DNA from: Onchocerca volvulus
Lineage: Eukaryota > Nematoda > Chromadorea > Rhabditida > Onchocercidae
Length of the DNA stretch: 64,000 bases
Direction of reading: 5' to 3'
Assembly: GCA_000499405.2 (NCBI GenBank)
Contig: HG738140.1
Coordinates: forward strand, 14,261,113-14,325,112
Each line of letters starts with the position of its first letter. Positions within the stretch are counted from its first letter, which is position 1. Shown piece by piece: positions 1-12,444 of the stretch. Below the pieces are notes generated by a model. That model saw nothing but the letters and a program-made list of their open reading frames with translations. It was not told the DNA's origin and did not search any database. Made by a program: the position numbers and the translations under genes.

Positions 1-1639
1 GCTCGAGACTGCATGATGGTGAGGGCGGAAATGCAAACTGCAAGTTTCACTGTTTCTCAATTAGCATAAATCAAAAATGTTGATATACTGGAATGGACTG
101 TTCAAAGAATTTAGATGAGAAAATATATGAGTTTAGGAAAATATTTGAAGTTGGAATTCAGAAATATATTATGTCGAATTTAGGCTGCAATGATAAATAA
201 AATGGACTTTACATCAAACGGTATGAGAGTGAGACGATGAAAATCAAAAAAATGCCTTTGTTCCGAAATGAAAACTGTAAAAAAAAAAAAAAAAAATAAA
301 GCAAATGATTCTGTTTGTAAAAAAGTACACTCTTACAATAAATCTCATGCTGAAATAGCAATCCGAGTGAAATTTACCAAACTGATTTTAAATAATACGA
401 TGAATTCCACTTGTCAATTCTAATCTTTTCTACTGATTATGCGCAAAAAGGCCCGCTTATTTCTTTTGTTACACAAAAAAAAAAAAAAAATGTATCTAAC
501 GATTCACATATTCATGTTTCACTTTCATTTACCACAATCGTTTACGCAACTTTGCGTATTGCTTTCGAAACTGATGTTTAAGATAAAGTCGTTCTAAATA
601 CAAAAAAATTGCATATAAATTGTGGAATGAATATAAATTGCACATAAATTGAGAGTACTTTCCAAAATGCGTATGTTATTAGTAAACTGCCATTTCATAA
701 ATTGATTAATGTTAAATATTTTTGAATAAATGATTCGAATTAGGCCAAACTTATAAAGATAATGAAAATTGAAATTGAGAAGTATTTATTAAAGAAAAAT
801 TGATCTGTTACGCTCTCTGAATTTCTCACAAACTTTCACATTGTTGTGCTGATCAGGATTCTCTGCAATCATATGTCATGCTTACTATGCCCATTATCAA
901 ATTTTCTGTAAACGTAAATATTGTAAACAACATGTTATTAGGCTTATAAAAATTCCCATAAATATATGCAGTGCTATACCCATCGAAATTCTCTTTTCTT
1001 CTGCATATGTTGGATTTTAGCTGTTACTGAATTATTTCATTGCATCGACTAAGCTATTGAGAATTAGTCTGAGGTCGTTTGATTAATGATTTTACGATTT
1101 TAATCGACGAAAACAAAGTCCATAGTTGTCGTTTAACTTCACTTTTGATTTTTCTATGGTCAACAAACTTAGTATCTCTTGTACTTCTTAATGATACTTT
1201 GTTTAAGTTGTTATAATGCCTTTTCATCATCACAGGCATTAGATTGTTCTTGAATGCGTTTTAATTCTGGTTCCAGAATTCGTTTCGATCTAGAATATTT
1301 ATGGCATCAGCAACACTAATGGATTTTACGAATAATGAATTATGATTATAGATTCCATCCGTGTATCCCAGCCCAGCTATCATGGATCCAAATTTCGTGT
1401 GAAGTAACGAGAATCCAAATTTCAGTATCTCAGATTAATTTAGTGGATGAATTTGAAGAAGTAGTCGGCTCCAATTAGATTTCAGGTTGCTTCCAATGAC
1501 TCTTGAGATCAATTAGTTGACTTTGTTATTTTATGGATTGTAATTTTTTTTTGTTCAAATCAACTACTTGCAACTCATTTGTTAAATAGTCAGTCAATGT
1601 CGGAAAAATCCGAAAATTATAATTAGTATAAACAAAGAG
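1..1639. other. AT-rich intergenic stretch, no gene seen
   Basis: No coding stretch with conserved-looking sequence or a paired splice architecture was found. It holds short homopolymer A runs (around 279-297 and 475-490). The only ORF above 60 codons (minus, about 1054-1239) has no recognisable domain and looks like chance. Confidence 0.5.
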
Positions 1640-1920
1640 TGATAAAGTTCACGAAGCGCGTAGTTTCAAATGGGTCAACAGAACGATAAACATGTTTGCC
1701 GCCAAAACAATAAACAAAAGGACAAAATGTTTCCCGCCGAAGCGCACTGACAACAGCCAAACAAAGCAAGATCGATCAATCACGAGGCGACGAATCATGG
1801 ATCAGGAAAGAAGGAGGAGTTTCGGAAGAATACAAAAGGTTCAGATTTTGGAGCAAAGTTAGTTCTGTTTGGAATTCAATAACAACAGCAGAAGTTCGAG
1901 GCGACATGGCAGGCGGACAA
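1640..1920 (+). mobile_element. Helitron-like pre-ORF fragment
   Basis: This stretch is clearly less AT-rich than its surroundings. It shares an ordered series of short blocks with the region just upstream of the Rep-like start of the second Helitron remnant (about 45850-46110): a GCGC block, an 'AACATGTTT..CGCCAAAA' block, then CAATCA, CGA/GGAAGA and 'CAGCAG..GTTCGA' blocks. I infer that both derive from the 5' leader of the same family. No intact ORF remains. Similarity was judged by eye, so this is moderate to low confidence. Confidence 0.4.
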
Positions 1921-2264
1921 TTATATTTATATTGTTATTAGTTTCCAACAATTTCAGACTTGAAATATTATTGCTTGAAACATTATTCGGAACTGGAAAT
2001 TTATTTGAAAAAGGAATAAATCAATGTCAGTTTCTCAATGATTCATGATGTTAACAAATATTGATCAGATTATTAATCAAATTTATATGATTAAGTTAAA
2101 CATTTGAAAAAAGCTTTCAGCAAATTTTATACAACTTAGTGCTACTGTTTGAGAAAATTAAATTTTAAGTCTGAATTTCTAATTGAAATTTTCATTTTCT
2201 CAAGCATTAACACTAAATCTTATAAAACTTTTTTGAAATAGTTTAGTTAATCTAAAATATTATT

Positions 2265-2308
2265 ACTAGCTGGACCTGGCCACGCGGAGCGTGGCCGATT
2301 TAGCTAGT
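2265..2308 (-). mobile_element. Helitron 3'-type terminus with compound hairpin
   Basis: A perfect 8-bp stem with a 3-nt loop (2278-2285 and 2289-2296, GGCCACGC/GCGTGGCC) sits inside a second perfect 7-bp inverted repeat (2265-2271 and 2302-2308, ACTAGCT/AGCTAGT). Read on the minus strand it ends in GGTCCAGCTAGT, matching the terminus of the other copy at 47513-47525. A subterminal hairpin followed by CTRR-type ends is the known Helitron 3' signature. Orientation is minus, agreeing with the helicase debris at about 3380-4560. Confidence 0.7.
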
Positions 2309-2560
2309 CTATATAAATAAAAATGTCAATGTTCGCTTTTTCAAAATCTTAAACTTCCGAAAATTCTTAAACATGCTTCTAATCTATATTAATTCAAAAT
2401 CTTAGATGTCAAAAAGTCCTTACTTATGGCTTTGAAACACTATATTGCATTCGAATACGTGCATGTTTTTATAAATCATTGTTGTAGGTCAGTCTGGTTA
2501 AGAGGAAAACAAGAAAAGAGAGAGCGCATGTTTCTAGTGTTGGAAAAAAAAAACTGATAC
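2309..2560 (+). mobile_element. Helitron 5'-end-like sequence
   Basis: It begins TCTATATAAATAAAAATG and continues with an AATGTTCGCTT block, followed about 130 bp on by TTGCATTCGAATACGTGCATG. The same ordered blocks occur at 45500-45600 and, in part, at 21969-22130. It lies immediately beside the hairpin terminus at 2265-2308. This is either a second, plus-oriented element end, or the subterminal inverted copy of the 5' end that Helitron2/Helentron-type elements carry inside their 3' hairpin. It encodes nothing. Confidence 0.55.
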
Positions 2561-3379
2561 TTTAGAATTCGATTGTAGTTTGGTTGGATTGTGGGATGAT
2601 TTTTGCTATTATGATTCGGTTAAGTCAGCAATAGGTGTGAGTTTGGATCAAAACTTGTTAACAGTTCCCCAAAGCTTATCGCAGCCTGACACGTCCTTCA
2701 TCGCCTTCTGACGCCAAGGCATCCATCAGTTGCTCTTAACAAATTGTTCATTCTACTTTTGAAGTTAATTTTATGCAGAATATATAGAGTTAAATATTAT
2801 TGAAATTAAACTGAGATTAAATTAATCTCTACCATAAAACTTGTCAAATATCCAGAAGCTAAATTAACTTATTATATACTGGAAACTGACATATGATTTG
2901 TCAACGTTTTTTATACAACACATTTACTTACATTGGCAACAATATATACTTGCAATTTTAAGGAAGCAGCTATAATTTTTTTTATTATAATTTTTTGTGT
3001 CTTCTGTGACAGAAATGAATGCTGTTGAGAAATATTTTATAGACTGATGAAGAGTGTTTCTTCGTAACAAACAATTATCAAAGAACATTCAGGTAAATCA
3101 ATCACTGGGCTATCCTTTCCTTTGTCGATAATAGAGAAGAATACTGTTCAACTAGAATTGTCTGATTACTGTTGTGTCGCTTTAAACTGCCAAACTGGAT
3201 CCCTTGGAACTTCATATTTTTGCTGTTACTGCGTCAATCTTTGTCGTTTATCTGTGAACTGGAGCGTTTTGGTGGTAAATAAGTTTGTCGTGCCTTTGAA
3301 ACTATGTCGCGCCACTTGACCTTTAGTATTTTTCGTTTACAATTATTGTTTTTTTGTGTTCCATTATTTGTGTAGATAC

Positions 3380-4560
3380 AGAGATTTCTGGTTTGCCGAC
3401 GCTAGAACACGCAACATATGAAATAATCCGTCTCGAGATCTAAACCGCACAATTCCAAAGACTGACCCTGAACTATGTTGATGGTGAATACAAACGCCAA
3501 TCGAATTGGGAATTGCAATCTCTTGAACTGAAATGGCATAAGAATCATAGGAATGCGAGGAATAAGGACATCTTCACTTTAGAAAAGTCCTGTCAAGTTT
3601 GTTGTTTTTACGACGTCGCTCATTAATTTTTTTATTGCAAACCGCGTGCCCGTTACAAAGTTTTCGCTAGTTGATATTTCACAACATGATAATTGGCACG
3701 CCGATTTTCAACTGCAATACATACGATGACTTCCCTGCCAAATCGAGTGAATTAAAAAATTCTGTTGCATTTGCAACCGCTTCATCTGCTTCCACAACAG
3801 TGTCGACGGATTTAGATGTGACTCTTTCGCTTTGAATGTTAAACTGTATAATTTTGTTAAGTTCTTCGACATCTTTGTTCTTGGCCGCAAGAATAGCTCA
3901 TTCACTCAGCCAATCGTGATTTTTACAATTAGTTTGAATATCGGGAAGTACTTTTTCAACCACCTCTTCTTTTGATGTTACTAAATTGCAGAAATTATCA
4001 GATAATAAAATTCATCCTGAAGTCAGATCAACCAGCATCTTTCCGTTCCCAATTTTCAGCAATTGATATGAGAATTATTCCAGCTGATAAGTCGTTTTGC
4101 AACTGAACATGCATATTTGTAGTTAATTTTAATGTCGTTACGTGTCACCACAAAGTATAGTATTTCAGGCAAGCATTTATTTTCTCCGATAGTGTCGATC
4201 GAACAATTACAGGTAATGGTTGCTGAAATCTTTTGCAAGCAATATTAATGCATTCTCAAAGGGTCTTATATTTCCACGCAAATCTCTTGCAATGATCGAT
4301 CAGAAGCATCGACTGATTTTTTGTGCGCCATTTTACATTCATCACAAACAATAATTTTGCATTTCGCAATACTTTTCCCATGCCGGATGTTTTGGAAATG
4401 TTGCATGTGGAAGTCTCAATGAATTGCATACTCAGTGGCAATTTCAAAACGGAATGAGCAGTTATTCAACTAGTGGAATTGTTGCAGTTATTTTGGACGA
4501 TGCAAGAGCAAATCATTGTAAATGCCTTTTTGCTCAAACATTAGCTTAATAATATTTGAT
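3380..4560 (-). pseudogene. Decayed Helitron PIF1-like helicase
   Basis: Minus-strand fragments in several frames match the Helitron-encoded PIF1-family helicase in the right order. From the right: EQKGIYNDL (about 4500-4540); KLPLSMQ..ETSTCNISKTSGMGKVL (about 4375-4445); the INACL-type 'NKCLPEIL..KINYKYAC' segment (about 4080-4190); SVDTVVEADEAV..FFNSLDLAG (about 3725-3815); LQLKIGVPIIML (about 3675-3710); and a C-terminal 'FKRLQFPIRLAFVFTIN' block (about 3480-3540), the motif that normally reads AMTINKAQGQS. Walker A and B are not recovered intact. Stops and frameshifts throughout show that it is dead. The HUH Rep domain was not found here. Confidence 0.75.
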
Positions 4561-5235
4561 TGCACATGTGACAAAGGATCAATCATTTGCTGCAATTTTG
4601 TTCGCGACGCAATTCGACATCGAACGAAGCAGCAGCAGATCAATTCGGTGATAGCACTCCCAATTGATTGAGAACTTTGTTCACGATTTGTATGCACAAG
4701 TTGTGGGTAGATAGATAGATAAAAATAAGCAAATAAAAGTATAACATGAATAAGATTTGAAAAAGAAAGAATTAATATCAATTATATCAAATTATAAGTC
4801 ACCAATAATTCTGATGGATTTGAATATTTATCTGTGGAAAAATGAAGAAAGTTATGAGTTAATATTTCAATATTAAATTTACATCAAATTAAGTTAAATC
4901 AAAATTAAGTCGAGAAGATTAACAAGCAAAAAGCTTGATTCTAAGAAATATTTAGAATTAATGCAATAAAATTTCTTTAGGTTAAATTGATGCCTTTTTT
5001 CAAACAAATTAAGCTAATTTTTATTAAAGGAAAAAAATTCAAATTAAAAATTTAACAAATATATAAAATTTTTCTTCAGATTCGTTACAAGTGCAAAAAT
5101 TTTTATATTTATCTGCCATATCAGAAAGCATTTTAAATTTTTTTTCTTTGCTTGGATAAATCCATATAATGTGGCAAGCATAGCAATAGAGAGAGAAAGA
5201 GATGGGAGGTTGAGGGAGAATGAGAGAAAAAAGGA

Positions 5236-5320
5236 AGGCGGAGTCAATAAACTCCGCCTCCTCACTCACTTTTAGTTGTCATGACGTGGAACGTGAAAAA
5301 AGCAAGTATGCTTATATAAA
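5236..5320 (+). promoter_or_regulatory. Promoter-like island: inverted repeat, CRE-like site, TATA
   Basis: In order: a perfect 9-bp inverted repeat (5236-5244 and 5251-5259, AGGCGGAGT/ACTCCGCCT, 6-nt spacer), a CRE-like TGACGTGG at 5282-5289, and a TATA box TATATAAA at 5313-5320. It is one of few relatively GC-rich islands in the left 12 kb and is followed by a splice donor at 5405/5406. I infer a plus-strand RNA polymerase II promoter, probably for the small membrane-protein gene whose first coding exon opens at 12440. Confidence 0.5.
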
Positions 5321-5344
5321 AACACGCGCCCATTCAAATGCAAG

Positions 5345-5405
5345 GTTGTGTCAAAATTTGAAAAGAGTCGGCGGAAAACTTCCGGAGAATCGTTCGGGAT
5401 AACAG
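5345..5405 (+). other. Probable non-coding first exon
   Basis: The start is set about 25-30 bp after the TATA box and the end by the donor ATAACAG|GTAACT. It carries no long ORF; the ATG at 5338 just upstream opens only a 7-codon reading frame. The next good plus-strand acceptor that leads straight into an ATG with coding character is at 12439/12440, which would make a 7.0-kb first intron. The start coordinate is approximate. Confidence 0.4.
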
Positions 5406-8400
5406 GTAACTTATACATTTTCATTTATATAGATTATTCAATATCTGGCATAAAACAGATGCTGATTGAAGAAATTGTGCGAATATTATTTCATGATGAA
5501 ATTCAAGGATGAATGTGTCATTTAAGATTTTATTCATTTAATCTAAAAATATCCAAAATTCCTGGATCAATGAAAAAGAAAAAATGGACACAAGTTGATT
5601 AATCATGTTGTTCATTATTATTGACGGAATCAAGTACCAATCAAAAATAATTGAAAAATTATCATAAAATTACTTTCTTCAATCAACTCCTGTTTCATGC
5701 CACATATTGAATAATTAATAATATTTTAGATTAATAAAACTATTGCAGAAAAGCTTTATAAAGCCTAGCGCTGTTGCTTGAAAAAATAAAAATTGAAATA
5801 GGATAAAAATCGAAAATTTTTTTCAGATCAAGCAATTTTCAAATTTCCAAAAAATTATGTTAAAAAAATATTTTTCTTTATTTTAATAACAAAAGAATCG
5901 AATTTATGATGATTTTATTATCTTTCCATCAAAATCACCAAAATTTAAGAATATCTGAATGCTATGCATGAATATCTTTGAGAGATAAAATTAAAATGCA
6001 AATCTTTATCAATTATATCTGTTATCAGTGATCATTTATAAAGTCATTTATGAACTATTGTATGTAAATTCGTTTTATTGATTGTCAACAAGTTGAAGCT
6101 CATTACATATATTACAAAAAATTTTACTTTATTCTTTTTTTTCTCTCTTTTTTGTTTTTTTTGGGTAATTTTCGCATAAAATATAAATATTTTTTAAATT
6201 TTTGTGCAAACACAGCTTATTATTTCTTGATCGTATTTACAGTTACAGCCTTACATAAATTTTATAAGACTGTAATATTTCATCTGTTATGAAAGCGATA
6301 CGCATAAAAATGACTGAAATGAATCATTTTGAAAAGCATTTCATATTGCTTTTAAGATTCAAAAGCATTTATTAAGTCAGGAATGTTGGTCATTTTTTCT
6401 TCTTTTTCGTCGATTTTTTTAAATTTTAGTGATGTCATATTATTAGCAAATAGTATACAACAAATAAGTTATTAGTAAATAAACGAAAACAAGAAATTAC
6501 CACGATATTAAATCATTCAGATTATTTAGTTGCATTTTGGCATAACCGAATCAGTGATGATTTGATAAGTTACTGGAAAAAAAAATTGCAGCGAACTAAA
6601 AGTAGAAAATTATAAACGAAAAGTAAGATACATCCGAAAGTTTTTAATTGTTATTTGAAGCTAATCCAAAGAAAGTAAGAATAATTATTTTCGTCATATT
6701 TCAAGTGATGCTACAATTTTTTGATTATCAAATTACATGTGCATGTTTACATCTTTTAAATTACAATTTAAAATGAAACAGAAGTTTCTTCTAACATTTC
6801 ATATGATTTGCTCAGATTTTTGACATCGTCTCCATCCTATCTGTTATATTTGCTGACGAACTTAACTTGACACAAAAGAGCGCCCATACAAGAACGGAAG
6901 GACAAATTTCGACATTTCCTCAATCAAGCTTAAAATATTGATCATTTTGCTTTGTGCTTATTTTCTCGTTTACTTTTTAATTTTTTTTTTTAGACTTATT
7001 TTTTGAGAATCCACTTTTTTTCTTTTCCATGAATTGTTATTTTGGAAAAACTTTTTGAAAATATTTTCTTCGTATCAAACATTGAAAAAATTAGTACTAA
7101 ACTAATTTACATAAAAACATTAAAAGATTTTCAAAAATGTGAAATTCGTTTCAATGATTCAAATTCATTGTTGATTTTTTACAGTCTTTCAAATTAAAGG
7201 AATAAAATCAAACAAAAATCAAATCTTTTTTTTTTTAAATAAATTTGAGAGGATTATAAAGATAACAAAATTAATTGACAGTATTAGCAATACATTTTGA
7301 TATAGGAATTACATGGTACTGGAGTAATCCAAAAAACTTTGCAAAAATAAGGATCTTGTGAAATGATCGAGTGACTAATCAATGAACAATCTATATAATT
7401 ATCGAAATTGATTTTCGCATAACCACACGCGAAGTTGCAGAAAAACTCAATGTCAACTAAGCTCAACTACTGTTTCATTTAGCATTTGAGTGAATAATGT
7501 GATAAATTGAGTGATTCTTGGGCTAATAAAAAAATGAAGTGATCATCGAAGTGACCATTACTTGTTCAGAGAGTGACGTCCGAAGGAAATATGCAATACC
7601 TGGTCAATGCTAAACTTATATTTAAAAAAGGTGCACTCACTTTTCGGTACTTTACTGATGCTATAGTTTTTCTAAATCCTGGCGAACCTATCTCATCTGA
7701 AAAATATACCAGAAAATTGATAAGATCTGTCATTTCAACGCGTATAAATAACATTGATATGAAAAAGACTCTATTTTCCATGGCAATGTCAATGCCTGAA
7801 TGCATGTCGATCGACAACCAATATTTCAAAAGTTAGATTAAATAGTGAAAAGAAAATTTAGTCTCACCTGCCATATTTAAATGATTCTTCTGATTACACC
7901 GTCCAACAGCTAATACTTCAAAAATTGAATTGGCGCTATGAAATTCTGTTACATCAATTTTTTGAAAACTGATTATCATTTTCTTAATCATTTCGACAAT
8001 TTTTTTTACACAAAATTTCCCAAGCATTTATCAAATCGCAAAAGACGATTTTCTACGCTACAAAATGAACAAAGCAAATTTTGGATGAGAAATTATGCTG
8101 TTTAATACAATATTTTTATCAATAAAGATATGCTTAAGTTTAATCATTTAAAATATATCACATTCAAAATTGCATTTATTATTATACCAGCCTAATAAAT
8201 TTTTGTTCATCTGAAAAATCTTCATAATTATCTTTGAACAATCTTCTTGAAAATCTGTTTTGAATTCATTTGAACTGATTATTTTTAATTTAATCCAATA
8301 TGTCATCGACTGAATTTCATCTTTGTTACTATAATATGTATTTAATCTGCTTTTCTCTTTTTGTTTCTTTGCATAAATGAAACTCGATTTAATTGACTGA

Positions 8401-9004
8401 ATTCTCCAATGCATTGAATTAATGGCATAATATTCGTGAAAAAGAAACTGAAAAAGTTTATACTTCTAGTAATAATTGTTATCTTAATTATTATTTTAAA
8501 AATTCATTCAATTCCTTTATTGCCTGGAATTAGCACCAAGCAAAAGACATATGAAATTCTTCATTCTTTATTTTAGTAACATATTTATTTTATAATTTCT
8601 TTTTTTTTTTGATCATTTTTTCTTTTGAAATTTCAAAATTATGCGAATGCATCGAATTAAAAAAAGAACAAATTTGTTGGTGAGCAAAAAAAGGATTAAA
8701 ATGAAAACAATAATTTTTTTCTTCTTATCTCTTTTGAAATGAATTTATCACAGTTGTTTATGGGAAGTAAAATCGATTTCTACAATTGCCTTGCCTTTCT
8801 TCTTCTTTTTTTTTTCTTTTTTTGTTTTCTTTCCCTTTCTTTCTTTCATTTTTTTTTAATTTAAAAAACTTTTTGTATGAATGATTGAATGAAAACTTTG
8901 TTTATATCAAACGAATAGCAAGTTTGTTCATCAAACGAACGAAAATTTTTTCACGAGCAAAAGTTTGTTCAGGTGTGAAATGGCAAGAAGCTATCAATCC
9001 ATTC

Positions 9005-9060
9005 AATCATTATTATCATTATCACTGTTATTATCATCTTTATCATCGTCATCACCACTT
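9005..9060. repeat. Imperfect TCATTA/TTATCA microsatellite
   Basis: A run of imperfect TCATTA, TTATCA and ATCATC units. It explains the His/Tyr-rich chance ORF that crosses it on the plus strand. Confidence 0.6.
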
Positions 9061-12000
9061 CATCTGTCTAGTCAATCAATTTGTTGCATTATCTGTTTCT
9101 TTCCTATCTTTCAGACTAACTAGCTTGAAAATTGATGAACTATGCTCTTTAGAATTATTACTTTTTCACATGTGCATGTAGAAATGAATGAAAGTGAATA
9201 TTATGTGTGTTTATTTGCGACAGATTGATTTTTGCGTTGGATTTGTCCATTGAACTTTTGCATATTCAATCAAAATTTTTTTAAGAAAGTTAAATTTTAT
9301 AACTTCCGATCAAAACTTTTATATAATTTAATCAAATGTTTGAACTATTACTTCATAATTTCCTCATAATTTAATACAATTTATTTTTCGACAGTTTATG
9401 AATAAAAATATCTTTTCGATAATTTTTTTCTAGATTTCATTTAAAAAATTGCCAATTTTTTATTCTTTCTCCAATCTTATAATACATTCGTTATTTGAAT
9501 GTTTTTAAAGCTTTTTCATTTTCATCCTTTGCTTATACTGAAGAATTTTCTCTTTTGTGGCTACTTCTGAGGCAATAACAACTATTTAATTTATTAATAA
9601 TAAAAAATTTGTCGTTGATCGAGAATGAAAATGGCTGATTTAATTGGATTTCTTCTTTCGCTTTTCTACATTTCTACATCTCTCTTTTTTTCCTTTAAAT
9701 ATAATATTGATGGAAGGAAAATTAAACTGATAGGTATACATATTTTTCTCTTTTAAATTGAACATCTCCTATATCTGGAATAAGATAAATTTATTAACCA
9801 CGAGAACAGCAAGTTGCAAAACATTTTTAGAAAAACGCCGGGAAGAGAATTTAAATCAAATCAAAATGGTTCCAATTTCAAGTAAGAATATTTTAAATTT
9901 CAAATGAAGATATCTTAGATTCACAATTTGAAATCTCGAGTTAAAAGTGATTGATTTCGATAATTTTAAATATTTTTGATACCTTGAAATGTTTTTGAAA
10001 AAAATGCAACAAATGCGAACTTACGCGCTATTAATTCTTGTTTACATACCATTGAAAATGTTCAGAGCAATATTTGTTGAAATTAATTAAGTTTTTTCCA
10101 TCAAATTCGGATTTTATTTCGATTAGATTAAACATATCACTATTTGTCAAATTTTATCATATTTTACATATATTTATATCTGAAAAAGTCATCTAGCTAT
10201 TTGATTATAATGGATATTGAAATACGCATAATGTGGAATGCCTTCTCAAATTTTTTAATCAACCAATCTTAAATGATTATTTTGATAACAGCAATCTTTT
10301 AAGTGTCTATAAATTCAGAAAAAAAAATTTAAATAAGTCCAATTATATTAATTCAATATATGCTAGCTGTATAATTATACTAAATGGTCGATTAATCGAT
10401 TAATCAGTCTGTAAATCCTTACAATAACATGTAGATATAAATATGAATTTACTTATATTGACATTTTCTAAATTTATATTTCTATTATCAGAGGAAACAT
10501 TATAAGAATTATTTGTTACTTGAATTACAAAATTACTGCAAAATCACTTTAATTTTCAATTATTAATTAATGATTAATTGATGATGCGAGAGATTGGTAA
10601 TAGGCAAAAAAAAAAAATTTACTGTATTTTTTTTCTGCATTATCAAATCATTACACTTTTTTTTTTTTTTAATTCAGAAATTAGATAAATTAAGATTAGC
10701 ATCGAATAAGACAACGAGAAATTTCGAAAGCTGTGATTTTACATTCGCCACTCATCTTTTAAGCATTTGTAATTATATATCATCTATATATTTATTTCTA
10801 TTACAATCATATACTTACATATTTGCTGTTAATATGTTAGATGGGCTCTTTTTTTTTTTTTTTTTTTTGCTTCATTGATAATATTATTGGTTTAAATATG
10901 AATTTCGCCTGTTGCAAGTGATGTTTTAGCAAATACGAATGAATTTATAAAAATCCATATCGGAACTCACATATCCTATTGATATTATGACTTTCGAACA
11001 GCTTATTGTTCATTTTTAAAAGCAATAATGATAAAGTGCAATATCTGCGGTAGATATGAAACTCAAAAAACGAAGAAAAATGTCGAAATTTGAGCAGTGC
11101 TGAAATTTCTAAATTCGGAAGTTTAATAAAAAAATAAGTTGTGTCCCATTTATCGTACAATTGATAATGCTTTCAAATTTACTAGATGAGCCATGAATAA
11201 TTTCTAAATGATCTTAAAATATATTTTCTTCCCCTCGAAAGACTAAAGTTTAATTTAAAGGCTTTATCAGCTCCAATTAATAATTTTAATGTTTCTCATT
11301 TTACTTTTATATAGCGATAGGAATAACAATAGCAGTCATAAGCTCGAAACTGAAACCCAAAAATTCTTCGGCTAAAATTCAAATAATTTTTTAAAAAAAA
11401 TTTTCGTTTTGAAATAGACTTCAAGATTTATTTAAATTATCTTCATTCATATACCACTGTTATTGATGGTTGTAGATGATAAAAAAAGAAAAAAGAAAGA
11501 AATTAGCAATATTATATTTGAAAATTACATCCAAAAAATTATTTAGCAAAGATTTTTACATCAATGAAAATAGGAAATATTATGCAAATCATTATTTCCA
11601 TATTTATTCCAATTAGAAATGGAAAGAAAAAATTTAAATAATTTACGGATTTTGAATGGTATGGGAGTAAAAATTTTTTAAGTTTCTCAAAATTTAATTA
11701 CGTAATTAGCATCCTTTTGACTCTATACTGAAAATACAAAATTAATTTGTTGTTCAAAAATTAAACTTTTATCGTTTGCCTTTAATGCGAAGTTTTGTCA
11801 TTTTTGGAGAAGTAAACTTTTGTTTTAATCTTCTTTAAGAAGTTTTGCAGAGTTATATGTATCCATCTTTCACAGAATGAAAAATGACACAAAAAAAATC
11901 GATAAGCTATATTCATTGAGTCTAAGTTCTTTTCAGTTTCTCTCCCTTGTTTCCTAACCATTTGATATTTCTTTCGTTTCCAAAATAATTTTTTAGAATA

Positions 12001-12126
12001 TTTACATTTTTTTTTGTTTCAAACGGAATACTTCTCGATATTATCTGTTCTTTCCAGGTAGCAATTGTTTGTCTCTACTTAATAGCATATTCTTCTTTGA
12101 TATATTATCAAATACACTGTTCACAT

Positions 12127-12296
12127 GAATCATGCAAAATACAGTCCTACAAGATACTGTACAAAAGGCCAAGATACTGTACATAAGATATCGTAAAAGA
12201 TATTTTCCACATGATATCATACAAAATACAGTTATATGATATTATAAAAAGTATTTTCAACGTGATATCATGCAAGATACTGTCCGTCAGATACTC
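12127..12296. repeat. Degenerate 'AGATACTGTACA' repeat cluster
   Basis: Variants of CAAGATACTGTACA, CAAAATACAGT and TGATATCAT recur about eight times in 170 bp, with two longer halves (each containing CATGATATCAT/CGTGATATCAT and an AAAAGTATTTTC or AAAGATATTTTC block) about 55-60 bp apart. It lies 150-320 bp upstream of the first coding exon of the small membrane-protein gene. It may be a decayed minisatellite; no coding capacity. Confidence 0.6.
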
Positions 12297-12444
12297 AAGA
12301 TTCGCTCACGTCCTTTCTTCAGTGATATTATTTGTATCTCAGAACTTTTATTTCTTCTTTGTTCGTCCGCAATTTTCATTTTATGTTTATCAAATGAATT
12401 TCTTTTTCATTTCAAATTCTTTTTCCTCTTTTTTTGCAGCTGAA

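Larger units (their letters stand above)
5406..12439. other. AT-rich region, probably a long first intron
   Basis: Nothing here is supported as a conserved gene. It contains a TCA/TTA microsatellite-like stretch (about 9005-9060), a pair of minus-strand ORF segments joined by good splice sites (7795-7868 boundary, see findings), a TCGATTAA double block near 10387-10405, and a degenerate repeat cluster at 12127-12296. Poly(T) runs are frequent. Confidence 0.45.

Noticed and set aside
5414..5434. Reverse complement of a Helitron 5' end (TCTATATAAATGAAAATG) next to the 5405 donor
   Set aside because: The following AATGTTCG block present in the other copies is absent, and the word is AT-rich enough to occur by chance. 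Accepting it would also put the promoter island inside the element.
8885..9181. 98-codon plus-strand ORF rich in His and Tyr
   Set aside because: It crosses a TCATTA-type microsatellite, which accounts for the composition.
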